DNA from: Sphagnum compactum
Taxonomy: Eukaryota > Bryophyta > Sphagnopsida > Sphagnales
Assembly (NCBI GenBank): GCA_965153455.1
Contig: OZ234499.1
Location: 2,591,731 to 2,655,730 of the forward strand
Length of the DNA: 64,000 nt
Direction: 5' to 3'
Shown: piece by piece, positions 34,088 through 46,500 of the stretch
Layout of the letters: each line of letters begins with the position of its first letter
Position numbering within the stretch: the stretch's first letter is position 1
The notes under the pieces: model-generated
Told to the model about the DNA's origin: nothing
Databases searched by the model: none
Seen by the model: the letters and a program-made list of their open reading frames with translations, nothing else
Made by a program: the position numbers and the translations under genes

Positions 34088-36496
34088 CTGAGTTGAAGAA
34101 TATTCCTGGCATATTTCCTTCTGCTGTGCTGCTGATGGAATTTGATGGGATTCGTTGAACAACTGTGATGGTTCATACATCTCAGATGGTACAGGGAACA
34201 GGAGAAGGGAGAGCAGGACAGGTCACAAATGATGGTGTGATGGCTGTGACAACCTCAACACACGTGCAAGCTTCAGTGGCCAGTCAGTCATTATCATCAC
34301 AGAACATTGTGTGTAGTAGTCAGCCTTTAGGTCAGCTATCAGTGGCCATTCCCAGCACTCTATTGACTGTGTCTTCACAACTTTCTCCAACATTGCCACA
34401 ACACCAGCAGCATCAAATCACATCAGCAAGCTCAAATCCTTGTCACCATGCTCTGGTTAGGGTTAGTAGACAAGGACAAGAAGGGACAGGGGAAGGTCAC
34501 ATACATCCAGCTGTTGCCAGAACAGTTGTGAATTTAGTACCTTTGCAAGGGGCACAGTCTCCAGTTGTGGGAGCACAGATTGCAAAGGCACGTGGTTCAG
34601 TGCGGATTCAAGGAAGTCCCCAAGAGAAGGTTTTGATACCACACTTGGCACAGAGGCCAGGTATGCATAGGGCACCCTCCCGGAACTCAGGTTGGCAGGC
34701 TACTCCACCTGGTCCACTAGTTGCAGCTCAGACATTGCATGCAGGGTCACCTCGGGTATATTCTCCTCTCCAACATCCTCTTCTTTCATCTCAAAGCAAA
34801 TCATCACAAGGTCCTCAACACCTTGCAGCAATGTCTGCTGCAGCTGTTCCTCAGCAGCAGTTTGCACAACAGCAGCAAGGGAGAGAAGTAATAGCAGCAC
34901 CTGTAGCATCTGGGAGCAAAGGGTTGCCGGTATGTCTCCAGCCACTGGTCAAATGATTGGCTTGTCAACACTGTCCAACTTGTGATTCCTCTTGCTGGTT
35001 GTGATGGGTATTGGAATGTGTGCAGATGTTTCCAGTTATGCGAACAGTTGTCTCTGGAACTCCGACACCTGTCCATGGTGATGTTGGTTGTAGGTGAAAA
35101 CTCTACCTGGGCCAATCTGTCAGTGGGAAGGATACTATTGTTGGCCATGTTGGAATTAGCATGAAATAACTGCAACTTTTTGGTACATGATAGCCCATTG
35201 TGGCTTAGTTGTATAAGTTGTCACACCTGGGTTGTGAGCACCACAATAAGTACCTTACAGGCATTATGAGGATGTCAACTAACAAGGTGAACATTACCAT
35301 GTAGAACGTGAGTTCATATCCAGCTGGGTCAGTAGCCTTTTGCCTCATAGCTACATTTGATCTGGTTTTGCAGGGAGGGAGTTGTGGCAAACCACATTGT
35401 TGTAACTGTGAAGGATCGCAAAGTAAGTACCATTTATTGTGAAGCTTGATGCATGATCTGTGTACTCCATACAGAGTAGGATTTGCAGTAGGGAGTTGCA
35501 GCAGCTGAGGTCTTCATAAATATTGTCATTTAAAGACATGAGTGAGCTTGTGCAGGTGAAATTGTTGTCTGAGACTGATGACACATCCTTGTATGCTCTC
35601 TGCCGCCGCTGGGTGCGGAATGACGTGCCAAGAAAAGACCAGGTTGAATACAGCATATTGTTTCGGATCTTATTGGAGTGGTTTACCAAGGAAATCTTTT
35701 GAGCACTGCTTGCACAAGGGGGACTGATATCTGTGGAAAATTGAGCTATGCTGCTTGCTGGTAGCTTGAGTTTGTGATGGCTGTAAGCATTAATTTATAA
35801 TTTACTTTTTGGGAATGGCAGTCAGGTCTGCGGGACTGTGTCATTCCTCTTCCAAAACCACTGACTGTCGCAGAGGCAGATAAAGCTGAAGGTCAAGTCT
35901 TGGAGAATGGCAAGAAGAGTGATGAGGACCTACCTTCTCCTGAGGTGTGTAGGTGGACTAGTATTTAGTTCTGCTGGTTACATTTTGCTCTATTTGGTGC
36001 ATGAGAGAAAATCTCTGGCAGCTCTTTGTAGGGTGAGCGAACCTAGAAAAGTGTCAGCACAAAACTGTGGAATGATTTATGAGCAAAAATAGGCAGCTTA
36101 TGTAATAAATCATGTTGAGAGCAGGTGGACAAGCTTCCAGATTCACCTACTGCCGATGAATTGCTTCAGTCACACATCCACCATTTCCGAAATGTGCGGA
36201 AGAGGTGAGCTGCCCAATCCATGCAGGCCTTTTCTGTAAAGCATCTGGCCTTAATACCTTCTTGAATTAGCATCACAAGCAGTGACATGTCAATGCATGA
36301 GCTTTTTCTTCATGCTGACACAATGGACTGGCTGACCAAGAGAAAGCAGTTAAATAGATGTCTATGTGCATGAACCATTTTTCAGAAGTGAGACCAGTGC
36401 TTGATATGCAGGTCACGGGAGGAGCGCACACGGCGAATTGCTAGATTCAAGCCACGACTGGCATTGCTGTTGCCCAGTAACAATGAGGCCAGTTAA
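33522..36496 (+). CDS. LIN37-like subunit of the MuvB/DREAM complex (nine exons)
   Basis: Exons, with phases that agree: 33522-33623, 33811-33861, 34186-34929, 35026-35093, 35374-35422, 35556-35642, 35822-35944, 36125-36204, 36412-36496; 1389 nt, 462 aa. Start at MDGADSPPS. Three blocks in order match LIN37: HIVVTVKDRKVKLLSETDD followed by SLYALCRRWVRND (about 326-361), VIPLPKPLTVAE, and a basic helix HIHHFRNVRKRSREERTRR near the C-terminus. LIN37 helps MuvB repress cell-cycle genes with E2F/DP and RB proteins. About 250 N-terminal residues, mostly from exon 3, are Gln/Ser/Thr-rich and disordered, far longer than animal LIN37. The first exons rest on splice signals only. A different last exon is possible (36937-37034). 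Confidence 0.7.
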
Positions 36497-36936
36497 TGGA
36501 TGTGGACACTCTGATTAGTAAGCAAACTGTGCTGCCAGGAGTAAATCCCTGCTATTACCAGCTGATGAGTTCAGACGGTCCAATTTTGTTGACACAGATA
36601 GACTGCATATTCATCATTCAAAAGCTTCTTGTTCTAATCAACTGTTCATTAGTAACTAAGGCTTATGGAGAGAACTAATGCAAAAGCTGGGACAGTTAAC
36701 AGTCTCAGCCCATAATGAGTGATATGGGATTTGCAGAATCACATGTATTCTTGAGTGAATTGGTGCTATTTTGAAAAACTGAGGTCAGTTTCTGTGCTTC
36801 TGACAAATGCCTGAATGAAATGAACGTCTTTGAAAATGGCTATGCTTCTGATATGGACACAGCTTTTGCCACAACTATGATATAAGTATGTAGACAATCA
36901 AGGTGCTTTCTTTTAGTTCCTTACTATGACAGGGAG

Positions 36937-37034
36937 GGACTCCTTACAGCGAGATTGAACCAACAGCACCAGAAGCACACCATCCATTGGAAGACCATGC
37001 TGACTCTCTTGTGGATGATCCCCAGCTGAGTTGA
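36937..37034 (+). CDS. possible alternative terminal exon of the LIN37-like gene
   Basis: Using a donor inside the last exon (CCCA|GTAACA, 36476/36477) and an acceptor GGGAG before 36937, the frame continues TPYSEIEPTAPEAHHPLEDH and on to DDPQLS and a TGA at 37034. This replaces the short PSNNEAS end with a 32-residue acidic tail. The tail reads like real protein (Glu/Asp/Pro-rich, no stops), and the phases fit. The competing acceptor CAG four bases upstream would shift the frame. Confidence 0.35.
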
Positions 37035-37059
37035 TGTTGGATTTCACTTTGGTAAGCTA

Positions 37060-37810
37060 TCCTGTAAAAATTACGTGTTGTGTGGATTTCAGTTGAGGAA
37101 GAAAGAATTTTTTCCAAATTTGACAACTTCAATATTTCTTGTTCAATTTTTTTTAGATGATTCTTCTACCCAGGAAAAGAACCAATTTAGAATTACCTAT
37201 GTTGGTGTTTCTTCATTATCTTTTCAAGCAACCTTTGGACTATGGATAAAAAAACACTATTGTTGTGTATATATGAATGAGTATGCCTATATTTTTGTAC
37301 AATGTTGGTCATAAGTTTTACACTTGTGCTTTTGAAAGTGGTTTGTGGATTTCAAAGGAGAAAGAAAATAATTTATTGTAAATTTTCAAATATCCAAGAA
37401 TGGCAATATTTCTTGGACCATTTCTTTTTCTGACCATTCTTCTTCCCAGAGAAAAAAACCAATTTAAAACTACCAATTTCTAGAAATGAATCTAGAAATT
37501 CATGTATTTTTAATTCCCAATTCTTGTGTGGAAAACAAAATTGTGGGGAAACAAAAAACACTAGTTAATTAACAAGTTTTACAATTGTGTTTCCCAACAT
37601 ACAAACAACTGCATATTTCTTGGATAATAAAAACAAACCATTTGAAATCTACCTACATTGGTATTTCTCCATTATGCATTCATCCATCCTCTTGACTTGG
37701 GTAAAAATATAGCTACATTTCATTTTATTTTTGTATGTATGAATGAATGAATATGCTTTTATCTTTGTATAGGTTTGGTTATAAGGTTTACAATAGTATG
37801 ATTCAACATT
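37060..37810. repeat. degenerate tandem array, about 270-bp unit
   Basis: Three diverged units share, in order, TTGTGGATTTCA, AATATTTCTTG, AGAACCAATTTAGAA-like, TTGGTGTTTCTTCATTAT-like, a GTATGAATGAATATGC-like word and AAGTTTTACA. Starts near 37075, 37345 and 37600 (third partial). It begins just after the LIN37-like gene. Confidence 0.6.
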
Positions 37811-38921
37811 GGCTATGTATGAACAAATGCTTTACCAATGCTAACATTTGGTTTTTCATTATAACTAACAAATTGGGAATAGATTGCAAATCATGATAGT
37901 GGGAGAACATACGTTAATTTAAAAGCAATGAACAAGTGATGAAATTAACAAAAAATAATAATAACAAACCAATAAAACAAAATAAAATAAACTTGTACAA
38001 ATTAAGAAATTTAAATGGAAAGGTAATTATTTGAATTTCATCTTTTAAAAATTTATATTGCTAATTTCTAATTTCCAAAAATTCAATGTAAATATCATTT
38101 AGAATGGAAAATAATTTCATAGCAAATATATTTCTTATGTTTTAGTTTTATAAGAAATGTCAATTATTTTCATGTCATTATGAAAACTCTATAACAATTT
38201 ATGTTCTATAATCATCAAGAAGCTAAAATTGTGAAAATTGCAAGTACATATACTATGGGCTATAAATGGAACAATACCCTTACAAATTTAAGTAATCTTC
38301 TACTACATTGGGGAAACATTTGGTCACATGTTAATGTTTAGAATTTTGCCCCTTAAATCAAAATGGAAAAGAAGACCATTATTTTGTTCATTTTGTTTCA
38401 AATATTTTTCCACCTTCCAATTATTGTATAAATTGGAAATCACATAAGGACCATATAACAATATTATGAAATACCAACATTGTTAGGATCATATTAATGT
38501 TGGGCGGTTTTCACTCTTTGTGAAAACTATTAATTTTGGCTCTCACATAACATTTTAAAAATTGAATTGGTTTTTAAAAAAAATCTCCATAAAAAATGAT
38601 CGGCCAAGGTATCAAAAATTTGAGAAAATATTCAATTGGTTCTCTAAGTGGTGGTTCTCACAAATTTAAGACCAATTTGTTTTCAAAGGCAGTGATTATA
38701 AGTCGATTATTTCTAACAAAATGATTTTATTTAAAAAAAATTTACGAAGAAAAGATAGAAATAAAATTAAATACACCAAATTAAAAGGTAATTTGTAACA
38801 AACTCTTGAATCATTAAGCCAATTTTTGCTCATAAATATCAATTTTTTCAAATTAACCATTTATGAATGACATTCTCTTAGATTTGTTACTATGTTGGCT
38901 TTTTAAACAATCTTTTCTGTC
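37811..38921. other. AT-rich, no gene seen
   Basis: No long frame, no repeat partner recognised. Confidence 0.5.
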
Positions 38922-39284
38922 TTAATTTGAAATCCTAAAATGCCTAATATTTGGTGGGCCAAAAAACCAACAATGTGAAAAATGGATTTGTGCTTCTCCC
39001 ACCACTGAAAAAAAACAGTTGATATCTTTGATGTCGACTTGGTATCTTTTGAAAATTTGTAATTCTCTCTTCACAAGCTCTTTCATTGGTTTGTTGGTGT
39101 TGGCAATTTGTTCAAAAGTATCTAAATTGCAATCTTCTTCAACTGTTGAATATGCACAATCAACTTCATATATTAACACATGATATAAATGATTATGGCA
39201 TTTGAGAAGCATGGGATATAAGGATATTTTATCATATTCCTCAACAATAGCCACATCTTCATGACTAATATAACACAATATCAA
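38922..39284 (-). pseudogene. hAT-superfamily transposase C-terminal fragment
   Basis: The minus-strand frame holds MKELVKRELQIFKRYQVDIK, the lead-in to the hAT dimerisation domain. It then crosses a run of eight T (plus-strand A8 at 39008-39015). In the next frame QWWEKH, then GFLAHQILGI follow, the core of the domain. So a one-base length change in the homopolymer broke the frame. The rest of the transposase and terminal repeats are not seen. Confidence 0.65.
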
Positions 39285-42200
39285 TAAGGGAAAACTTTTA
39301 AACCTAAAGTCTATATCAAAGACAACATGTTATGTGTTTTTTTGTCATCGTATTTCCATAGAATGGAGAGGAGAGAATCCAACACCCCACAACCTCCTTT
39401 TTCATGTTAGGGTTGGCAAAAACAATTCAACAACAATTTTTAAATCATCATCTATCAAATTGATTAGGGTTGTTGGGATTCTTTTTTCAATTTCAAACAC
39501 ATTGTTATTGCAAATGCAATGCATCAATTAACATATTGTGGCCTTGCAATTGATTCAGAACACAAACATAACTAGGGGAAAATAATTGACAATTATTTAA
39601 CAAATGTGCCATGTAAAAGGAGGACGCATTATACCATTGATTATAATAGAAGTTTATTTACTATAACAAGGTTAATAACATTTTGAAACTGCAAAACTTT
39701 TTGGAACATAATCACTTTGGAAGCAAACAAGCAAAAAAAATAAAATTCAATGTATGGTTCAAATAAAAAATCTAAAGTCTAAAATTAAAAATCTAAATGA
39801 TCTATATTCAAATAAAAATCTACAATGATTGTAAAAATAATCTTAAGTGAAAAAATTACCTTATCTAAACTAGATTGTTTTGTTTTCTTCAACAAATTTT
39901 AGAATCCTCGTAAGCCTTGTTCCATTTTTATTTTCCTTTTCCAAAAAATTTAGGCTAAGTTATACATTTATATTAATTTGAGTGAATGGATTTAATAGAA
40001 AGATACTTGATATTTTGACACACTTTTTCATCTATTGTCACATATTGGCAAACTTTAAGGGAAAAATAACTTAAACAAAAACCTTGAAAGCTTTCCTCTA
40101 ACCCAAACATTCACAACTCACAATAAATTTTAGAGTAGTTGCCATAACATTCAAATTTGACCTTCCATTTTTTACACTAGTATGAACTTTCTTCTTCAAC
40201 CCAAATTTGTTCAATAATTTTATCTATTTCTTGTTAAAGCTTGACCAATAATTTCTATTGTCTTAAACAAACTAACAATGACATGCTTTGACTACTAATC
40301 AACCCTTAAAAAATTAGCACAAGAGTAAAATGTCATGTGCACCTTGAAACATCCATAAATCAAAACTTGTTGTAGTGTAACATTATATTAATTTTGGCAA
40401 AATACACTCTTGTTTTTTTTCTCCATTAAATAACATTTTCTGAGAAGAAAAAATTCTTGAAAAGAAAACCATTCAACGACATAAATGTAAGGCTAGACAT
40501 TTCATCAAAATACTTTCCACAAACTACATTGGCAATTCATTTTTGGCAATCTAAAGGCCTAAATTTCGTAAAATGTTATTGCTACACATCATCATTTTCT
40601 AAGGATTTTTCATAACAATTTATTCTGGAAATTTATTTGCCAAATAGGTTAGGCATTTTGTTTGTCAGTTGTTTTTAAATAGTTTTTCTTAATGGACTAT
40701 TGATCTCACCCTCAAATGTTTTTGCAACTATGGCATGGTTTGCATTCACATGTTTGTTGAAAGTTGTTATATCATTTATTTTGTAATATTACATTAAGCC
40801 TTTTCTTGTTTGAGTTTTGAAACTAGATGCATTGACAAGATTGTTGTAACACATAATAAAATGCATGATTTGAGAATTGTTACAATCAATTTTTTTATTA
40901 TTGTTAACATAAAGAAAAGCCCATCAAAATGCAATCATGCCATGAGGTCTCCATTTAATGTTTTGAGCATGTAACTTTTGAAGGTTTAGTTTCATTTTTT
41001 GTTTTTCATTTTTAGGAACTCTATAGCTTTAAATTTAGATAATCTTCAAACATTTATTCCATAAGAACATCATTGAAAAAGAAATCACATTTTTCATTTT
41101 TAGTTAAAATTATGTTCTCATTTTCATTTGATTGTTCCATTTTTTAACAAATTTTCAAAAATGTTACCCACAAAAGTGAAAAAACCAAAACAAAATATTG
41201 TTCTATCAAAGCGTGGTTTTAATTTTTACTTGCAAATTGATTTAATTATGTAAAGCCTATAATACAATTGAAAGCATGTACCAACATTTATAAGGTCAAA
41301 ATAACTTTGTTAATTGATGGTAATTATCGTCACATAACAAAATAATCAAAAGTTAATTTTAAAATGGAAATGTTACCTAATATCATCAGTGAATTATTTT
41401 TAGCGCAAAATAATTAAAATTTAATTCATGAATATAATTCTAATACAAAATATATTTGGTAGTAGGAAATCTCCTAGTTTAGTTAGCCTAAAAGGCCTCA
41501 TAATAATTATTTGGTTACTAGTGATAGGTTCATATTTATCGTCCTTTATTTATTATTAATGTTGATTGTGTCGTTGGCCCAAGTGTGAACCCATTATAAA
41601 ATAGGGAAACTCAACATGTGAACATTGTTTTGCAATGTATGTATCAATCTTTTGAACAACTAAATATGAAAGGAAATCATGCTTGAATTGAATGGTAAGC
41701 CTTCACATTTGTGGCCTATGCTATTGGCCCAAATGTGAATTTACTATAGTGTAGGGTGGACACAACATATGACATTATTTTGCAAGGTATATTTATATCC
41801 CATTTTTAAAAAATCAAATTTGAAAGAGAAAACTTTACTTGATTTTCAAATTTTTGTTTTCATGACATTTGTGATCAATGTCATGTGATTTCAATTTGAA
41901 TGACACACCTTTAAATCTTAAATTTGAAATCTAGCTTTCTTTAATATTTTGGGTTATTGTTGAATTTTCGATCAATTCCTTCTATTTGAATTGAATGGTA
42001 GACATTCAAATGTTACCACGTCATCAACTGATTTTTCCTTCCAAAACTTGGTTTTTTGGAATTTACTTGAATTTTCAGCAATAGAAATCACTTAAAAATC
42101 AATCAAAACTTTAGCATCACAAGTCCAAACATCATGGAACCAAGCCATGCACCCCTCTCTGTTGAGAGCTTTCCAAAGACAGTAAGAACATGATTTGAAG

Positions 42201-44170
42201 CATATCGGTTTGGTGGATCTCATAACTACAAAACAAAACAAACTACCTTCATAGATAGATGGGATGAAGTCATTAAAATACTTAGTTTTTAGAAGATAAT
42301 GTAGTCTGATTGACATTAATTAGGATTTGTGAAGGAGATGAAGATATGGTGAGAAAATTTATGAAGATAAAGGAAACCTTTATGTGGTGGGGAAATTTCT
42401 CATTCTTTTTCATTCCTATTCCTTTTCATTCTATCATTTTATGTGTGTGATTTAAAAAAGATTTGTTTGTGTGGAGTGAAAAAGAAAAAGTTGTACTTGT
42501 GTGAATAAATACAATGGATTTTGGTTGAAAGTTGTGTCACAACTTTTCTTTTGTGATTTGCTTTAATTTTTTGGATGTAAAAGGGAATATTTAATATTCA
42601 TTTGATGTATAATAAGGTAGTTATTAATTTAGTTTTTTTTTTTCATCTTTCATTTTTTTAAATGGTTGTTGGAAATCGATCATTAAATGGCAGTTGCAAC
42701 AAAAAGGTAATTATAGTAAAAAGGTAACTATAACATGAAGGTAATTACAACAAGAAGGTAATGAATAAGAAAACAATTGTAAAGGATGCAAGCAACAAAT
42801 TGGTGATGTATTTCTTGTAACAAAGGTATTGTTTAAAGATTCCAACTTTCCATTTGCAATTTTGGTTTTGTGAAGGAAATGCAATTTAAATAAAAAAAGT
42901 TATTTTATTGTTTTTATATAATTTTTATCCAATAACCTTTTTTCATGATAATAGCTAGGCTATCAATTTCATGCACTTACAAACTCATTGAACCTTTTTC
43001 TTACCATGTAAAAAATGAATATGCAAAATGATGTGTAATGTTATGGGAAAAAAAATGAATATTGTAAATAACAAACATATTTCTTGATGTTAAAATGTTG
43101 TTAGATTTAATAATGAACAAAGATTGAACTTGGAACATTAAAAAACGTATCTTCAAAATAAATGGAAAGATAAACATTAATACCCAAGATAAAAATAAAA
43201 ATTATAAAAATAGGTTTGAAAATTATACTTAAACAAATAACTCAATGATAGATGCAAGTTCCTTAGTCCCAAACTTGCACAAAGTAGATGAAAAAAAATA
43301 CCAAATCAACAAGAATCAATAATAAGAGTTGTACAACAACAAGAGGAACCAACTCATAATGCAAGAGGAGCTAAACAACACATATGAAAAAAAGTAAAAA
43401 GGTATTTAAATTTGGAGGAGCCATGTAACAACAAGAGGAATCAAACAACAACAAAAAGAACTAAGCAACAATAAGAAAAGAGTTAAGAAACACAGTTAAA
43501 AAAATAAAATAAACCAATGCAATAAGAAAAGCCAAACAACAACAAAAAATAATATTAAACAACAACAAGAGAACAGTCAAATTTCAACAAGAAAAATTGA
43601 GCAACAATGGAACAATAACCAAGCAACAACACAAAAAAAACTAGAAAATGAGTTGAATAAAAACACTGCAAAAGAAATTGAATAAGCTAAAAAAATCTCA
43701 ACTTACAAGCCACCCAAAAAAAAAAAAGCTTGCACTCAAAGCATCACAAAAGCTTTAATTTTTAACCCACAAAACAAAAAATGATTAACAAAGTGGGGCC
43801 CAAGTCTATTATTTTGTTTTTGGAGAGTGATAAGAGTAAAAGAAGTTTTTAACTCAGTGATTGTGAAGGCATTATCTCAAACTTGAAACCTTATTATATT
43901 TTCTCTTTTGAAAATTCATGATACCTAGCTAAAAATTGTACCTTGTTTTATTTAAATACCTTGTTAAGGTATTCTTCTTGTGAGATTTAAATAAACGAGC
44001 AAGGTCTCAAGGGTTAGTCCTCACCTCAGTGAGACTTTATAGCAATTATCCAATGGCTTTCTTGATTAGTTCTCAATTCATTTCTGATACCCGCTTAACA
44101 TTGACCATAACCCACTACCATGCAACCTTCAAAGCTTGTTGTTGTTACCTTGGTTCGAATTATGGTGTAA
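39285..44170. other. AT-rich gene-free region
   Basis: About 4.9 kb with no supportable gene. There are AACAACAAGAGGA-type repeats at about 43330-43680 and a short AAAAGGTAATTATAG-like tandem at 42700-42765. A TTGTTGTAGTG word near 40365 resembles a CACTA end. Confidence 0.5.
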
Positions 44171-44433
44171 CCAACGTATTGCAAGTTGCAAAACATTACG
44201 TTACTACAAGACTCGAATGAATTGCCAACCCAATGTAGCCTGAGCCAAGGAACTGCAAAAGAGTTGAGACTTGGCTTGTTATAAGAGGAGAACATGATTA
44301 CACCAACATATTGCAAGTTGCAACCCATTACGTTACTACAAGACTCGCTCGAATGAATTGCCAACCCAATGTAGCCTGAGCCAAGGAACTGCAAAAGAGT
44401 TGAGACTTGGCTTGTTATAAGAGGAGAGCATGA
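44171..44433. repeat. tandem duplication, 132-bp unit
   Basis: The first unit starts CCAACGTATTGCAAGTTGC at 44171, the second CCAACATATTGCAAGTTGC at 44303. They differ at a few sites (a 4-bp CTCG insertion in unit 2 among them). The ORF at 44095-44445 on the other strand is a by-product. Confidence 0.85.
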
Positions 44434-45528
44434 CAAGTTAATCACCTATGTGTGAGTACTTGACTCATTGTCATCAGAATGTGAGGTGTAAAGAAGAAAC
44501 ACATTTTGCTTGTTGTTAGTTGTCACCTTATGACATGAGCCCACACATGATTATCATGTGCTCCTTGTATGTGCAAGAAGTGTTTTGCATTTGACATTAA
44601 AAAAATAATCTTGTATATGATGATTAATTTATATTGACCAAGTGAAACAAAAGTGTGTGGCAGAAAATTGACATTTTTTTTTTTTTTCTCCATTTTCCCT
44701 CAAAATCACAAAAACACACTACAAAATTCAAATCCTTTCTCAAATTTTTAGAAACATAAATATTCCAAAATCCATTCAACTGAATGTGAATGCTTAGTAT
44801 AATTAATTAAAAAACCTCTTCTTTTAGGTCATTGATGCAATTGTCACTACCATTAATATTTTGAATTATTGCCTAAATTCTTTTACATTCTTGTACTTTC
44901 ATTCGGATCTATAGCCAAAAATTTGCTGAATTCTACTAGTGTAGGATCGCCAGTTTGGCTACATCACAAAATTGGGGAAAAGGGGAAACCCTGCTGCAAG
45001 GTGGGGTGACGCCCGGCCAATGGCCGGGCCGCCCTGACAGCCACCCAAAGTGTTTGGCCGGTGGCTGCCTGTTACACAAAAGAGTACCGGGCGCTGAAAC
45101 GACGGGTGCTAAAAGACAAACAAACGGCCGGGTGGTCTAATTCTGGCATCTAGCGCTGCAGCCAGGTGCGGTCACATGGGGTGGGAGGGAGGGAGGGGAG
45201 AAATTTAGCCAGAATCCGCTAAATTTGACACCACCCCCACTATTGTTAGCTATGGTTAAAAGCCCTAGTTAGCCCCGGAAACACAAAAAATGCCCCCCTT
45301 TAATTGCTTATACCAATCCAGGCAATGCCCAAAATCTCACGTTCCCCAAAAACCCTAAATAACCGGGAATGCGACCGTTGGACGGCGACACGACAACCGA
45401 CGCCTGTAACGGTCTGGATGCCGCCACCCCGGATCCCTAGAGGGTATGTAGGAGGTACCTAGTAATAAGAGAGGTACCGAATTACCCCCCCTCCTCTGTG
45501 TAATTATGTCAATAGTCTTGGTGGAGTA

Positions 45529-45613
45529 AAAAACTAAGCAGGTAGGTAAATAGTTAAAAACTTAGAAGGTAGGTAAACAGTTATAAAACTTAGTAGGTAG
45601 GTAAATAGTAAAT
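45529..45613. repeat. 28-bp tandem repeat, 3 units
   Basis: Units of the form AAAACTTAGNAGGTAGGTAA followed by AYAGTT. Confidence 0.75.
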
Positions 45614-46109
45614 AGTGTCTAATCCGGTAGTGCCTATTTTCGAGTGGTAAAATTTATAGGAACGTGAATGAGAATTTTCACGAAAGAGGCCTACCTATAA
45701 ACCTGTTCAGTTAAATTAGGCTTGGCTAGCTACTTTTGGACACAACCGCTATTTTGGCATTTTTATAGCTAGCCTGCAGAAACCGCCGCTTGTTTGGCGC
45801 TTTATTGCGCAGCAGACAAACAAAATTGGCAGCTCCCGGCCAAAATAGCTGGAAAGATTTACGCCCATACTCCAGGGGTAAGTTAGTCAGGTGACGTAAT
45901 GGGTGACGCTAGTATCGCATGTGGTGAAACTGACAACCCTCTAATAGTGCCTGAACTTTGGGTGCGGGGGTGGGGAGGAGAAGGGGGAGTTTTCATTACT
46001 TTACCTTAATGAATGAAGTTTAAGAAATTTATTACGGTACGACACGAACACGGCACTGGGAAAAAACTGGGAGTCCAAAGGAGACCCCAAAGAACCCCAT
46101 ACTAATACA

Positions 46110-46312
46110 TAAATATTTCATCCACATAATCAATCCATCCAAAACTCTAAGTGGACAAAAATACAAAATCTTTAATATTTCATCCACAAATCATTCCTCC
46201 TAATTGGACGGAACTACAAATACATGATATCTCATCCTCATAACCACCCATCCAGAACTCTGAGCTCATTGGACGGAACTAAAAACGTATAATATTTCAT
46301 CCACATAATCAC
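46110..46312. repeat. about 60-bp tandem repeat, 3.3 units
   Basis: Each unit has ATATTTCATCCACATAATCA, then CATCC, then AACTCT and TTGGACGGAACTA. Unit lengths vary from 53 to 68 bp. Confidence 0.7.
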
Positions 46313-46319
46313 AGAACTG

Positions 46320-46363
46320 CCGGGTTTTCGTGCACAGAACTGCCGGGTTTCACGAAAACCCGG
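46320..46363. repeat. hairpin with 13-bp perfect arms
   Basis: CCGGGTTTTCGTG (46320-46332) and its exact complement at 46351-46363, loop 18 bases. The loop repeats the CACAGAACTGCC word that precedes the first arm. Confidence 0.8.
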
Positions 46364-46500
46364 AAAAGAGGAGCCAGGCAGGTTTTTGGGTGGTTATTTT
46401 ACTTTTACAATTTGGGATCTGGGTTTCAGGACCTCGACGGACGGACAAGACCTCGACTTTCAGGACCTCGACGGACAGACAAGGCACTTTATATATAAGA

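Larger units (their letters stand above)
44940..46500. promoter_or_regulatory. isolated CpG-rich island ending in a TATA box
   Basis: GC and CpG content rise sharply between AT-rich flanks. The island contains the palindrome GCCCGGCCAATGGCCGGGC (45011-45029), a 28-bp tandem repeat (45529-45613), a 60-bp tandem repeat (46110-46312), a 13-bp-stem hairpin (46320-46363), and a 34-bp direct repeat with GGACCTCGACGGAC (46424-46494). TTTATATATAAG (46488-46499) is a good TATA box for plus-strand transcription. No ORF of note follows, so the transcript would be non-coding or belong to a degenerate element. Confidence 0.4.

Noticed and set aside
34804-35175. Minus-strand frame of 123 residues
   Set aside because: Shadow of the LIN37-like exons 3-4 and their intron.
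40360-40376. TTGTTGTAGTG as the mate of the CACTA end at 11264
   Set aside because: Inner bases do not match the inverted form of the 11264 end and the distance is 29 kb.
44152-44162. GGTTCGAAT as a tRNA T-loop
   Set aside because: No acceptor or anticodon stems around it.
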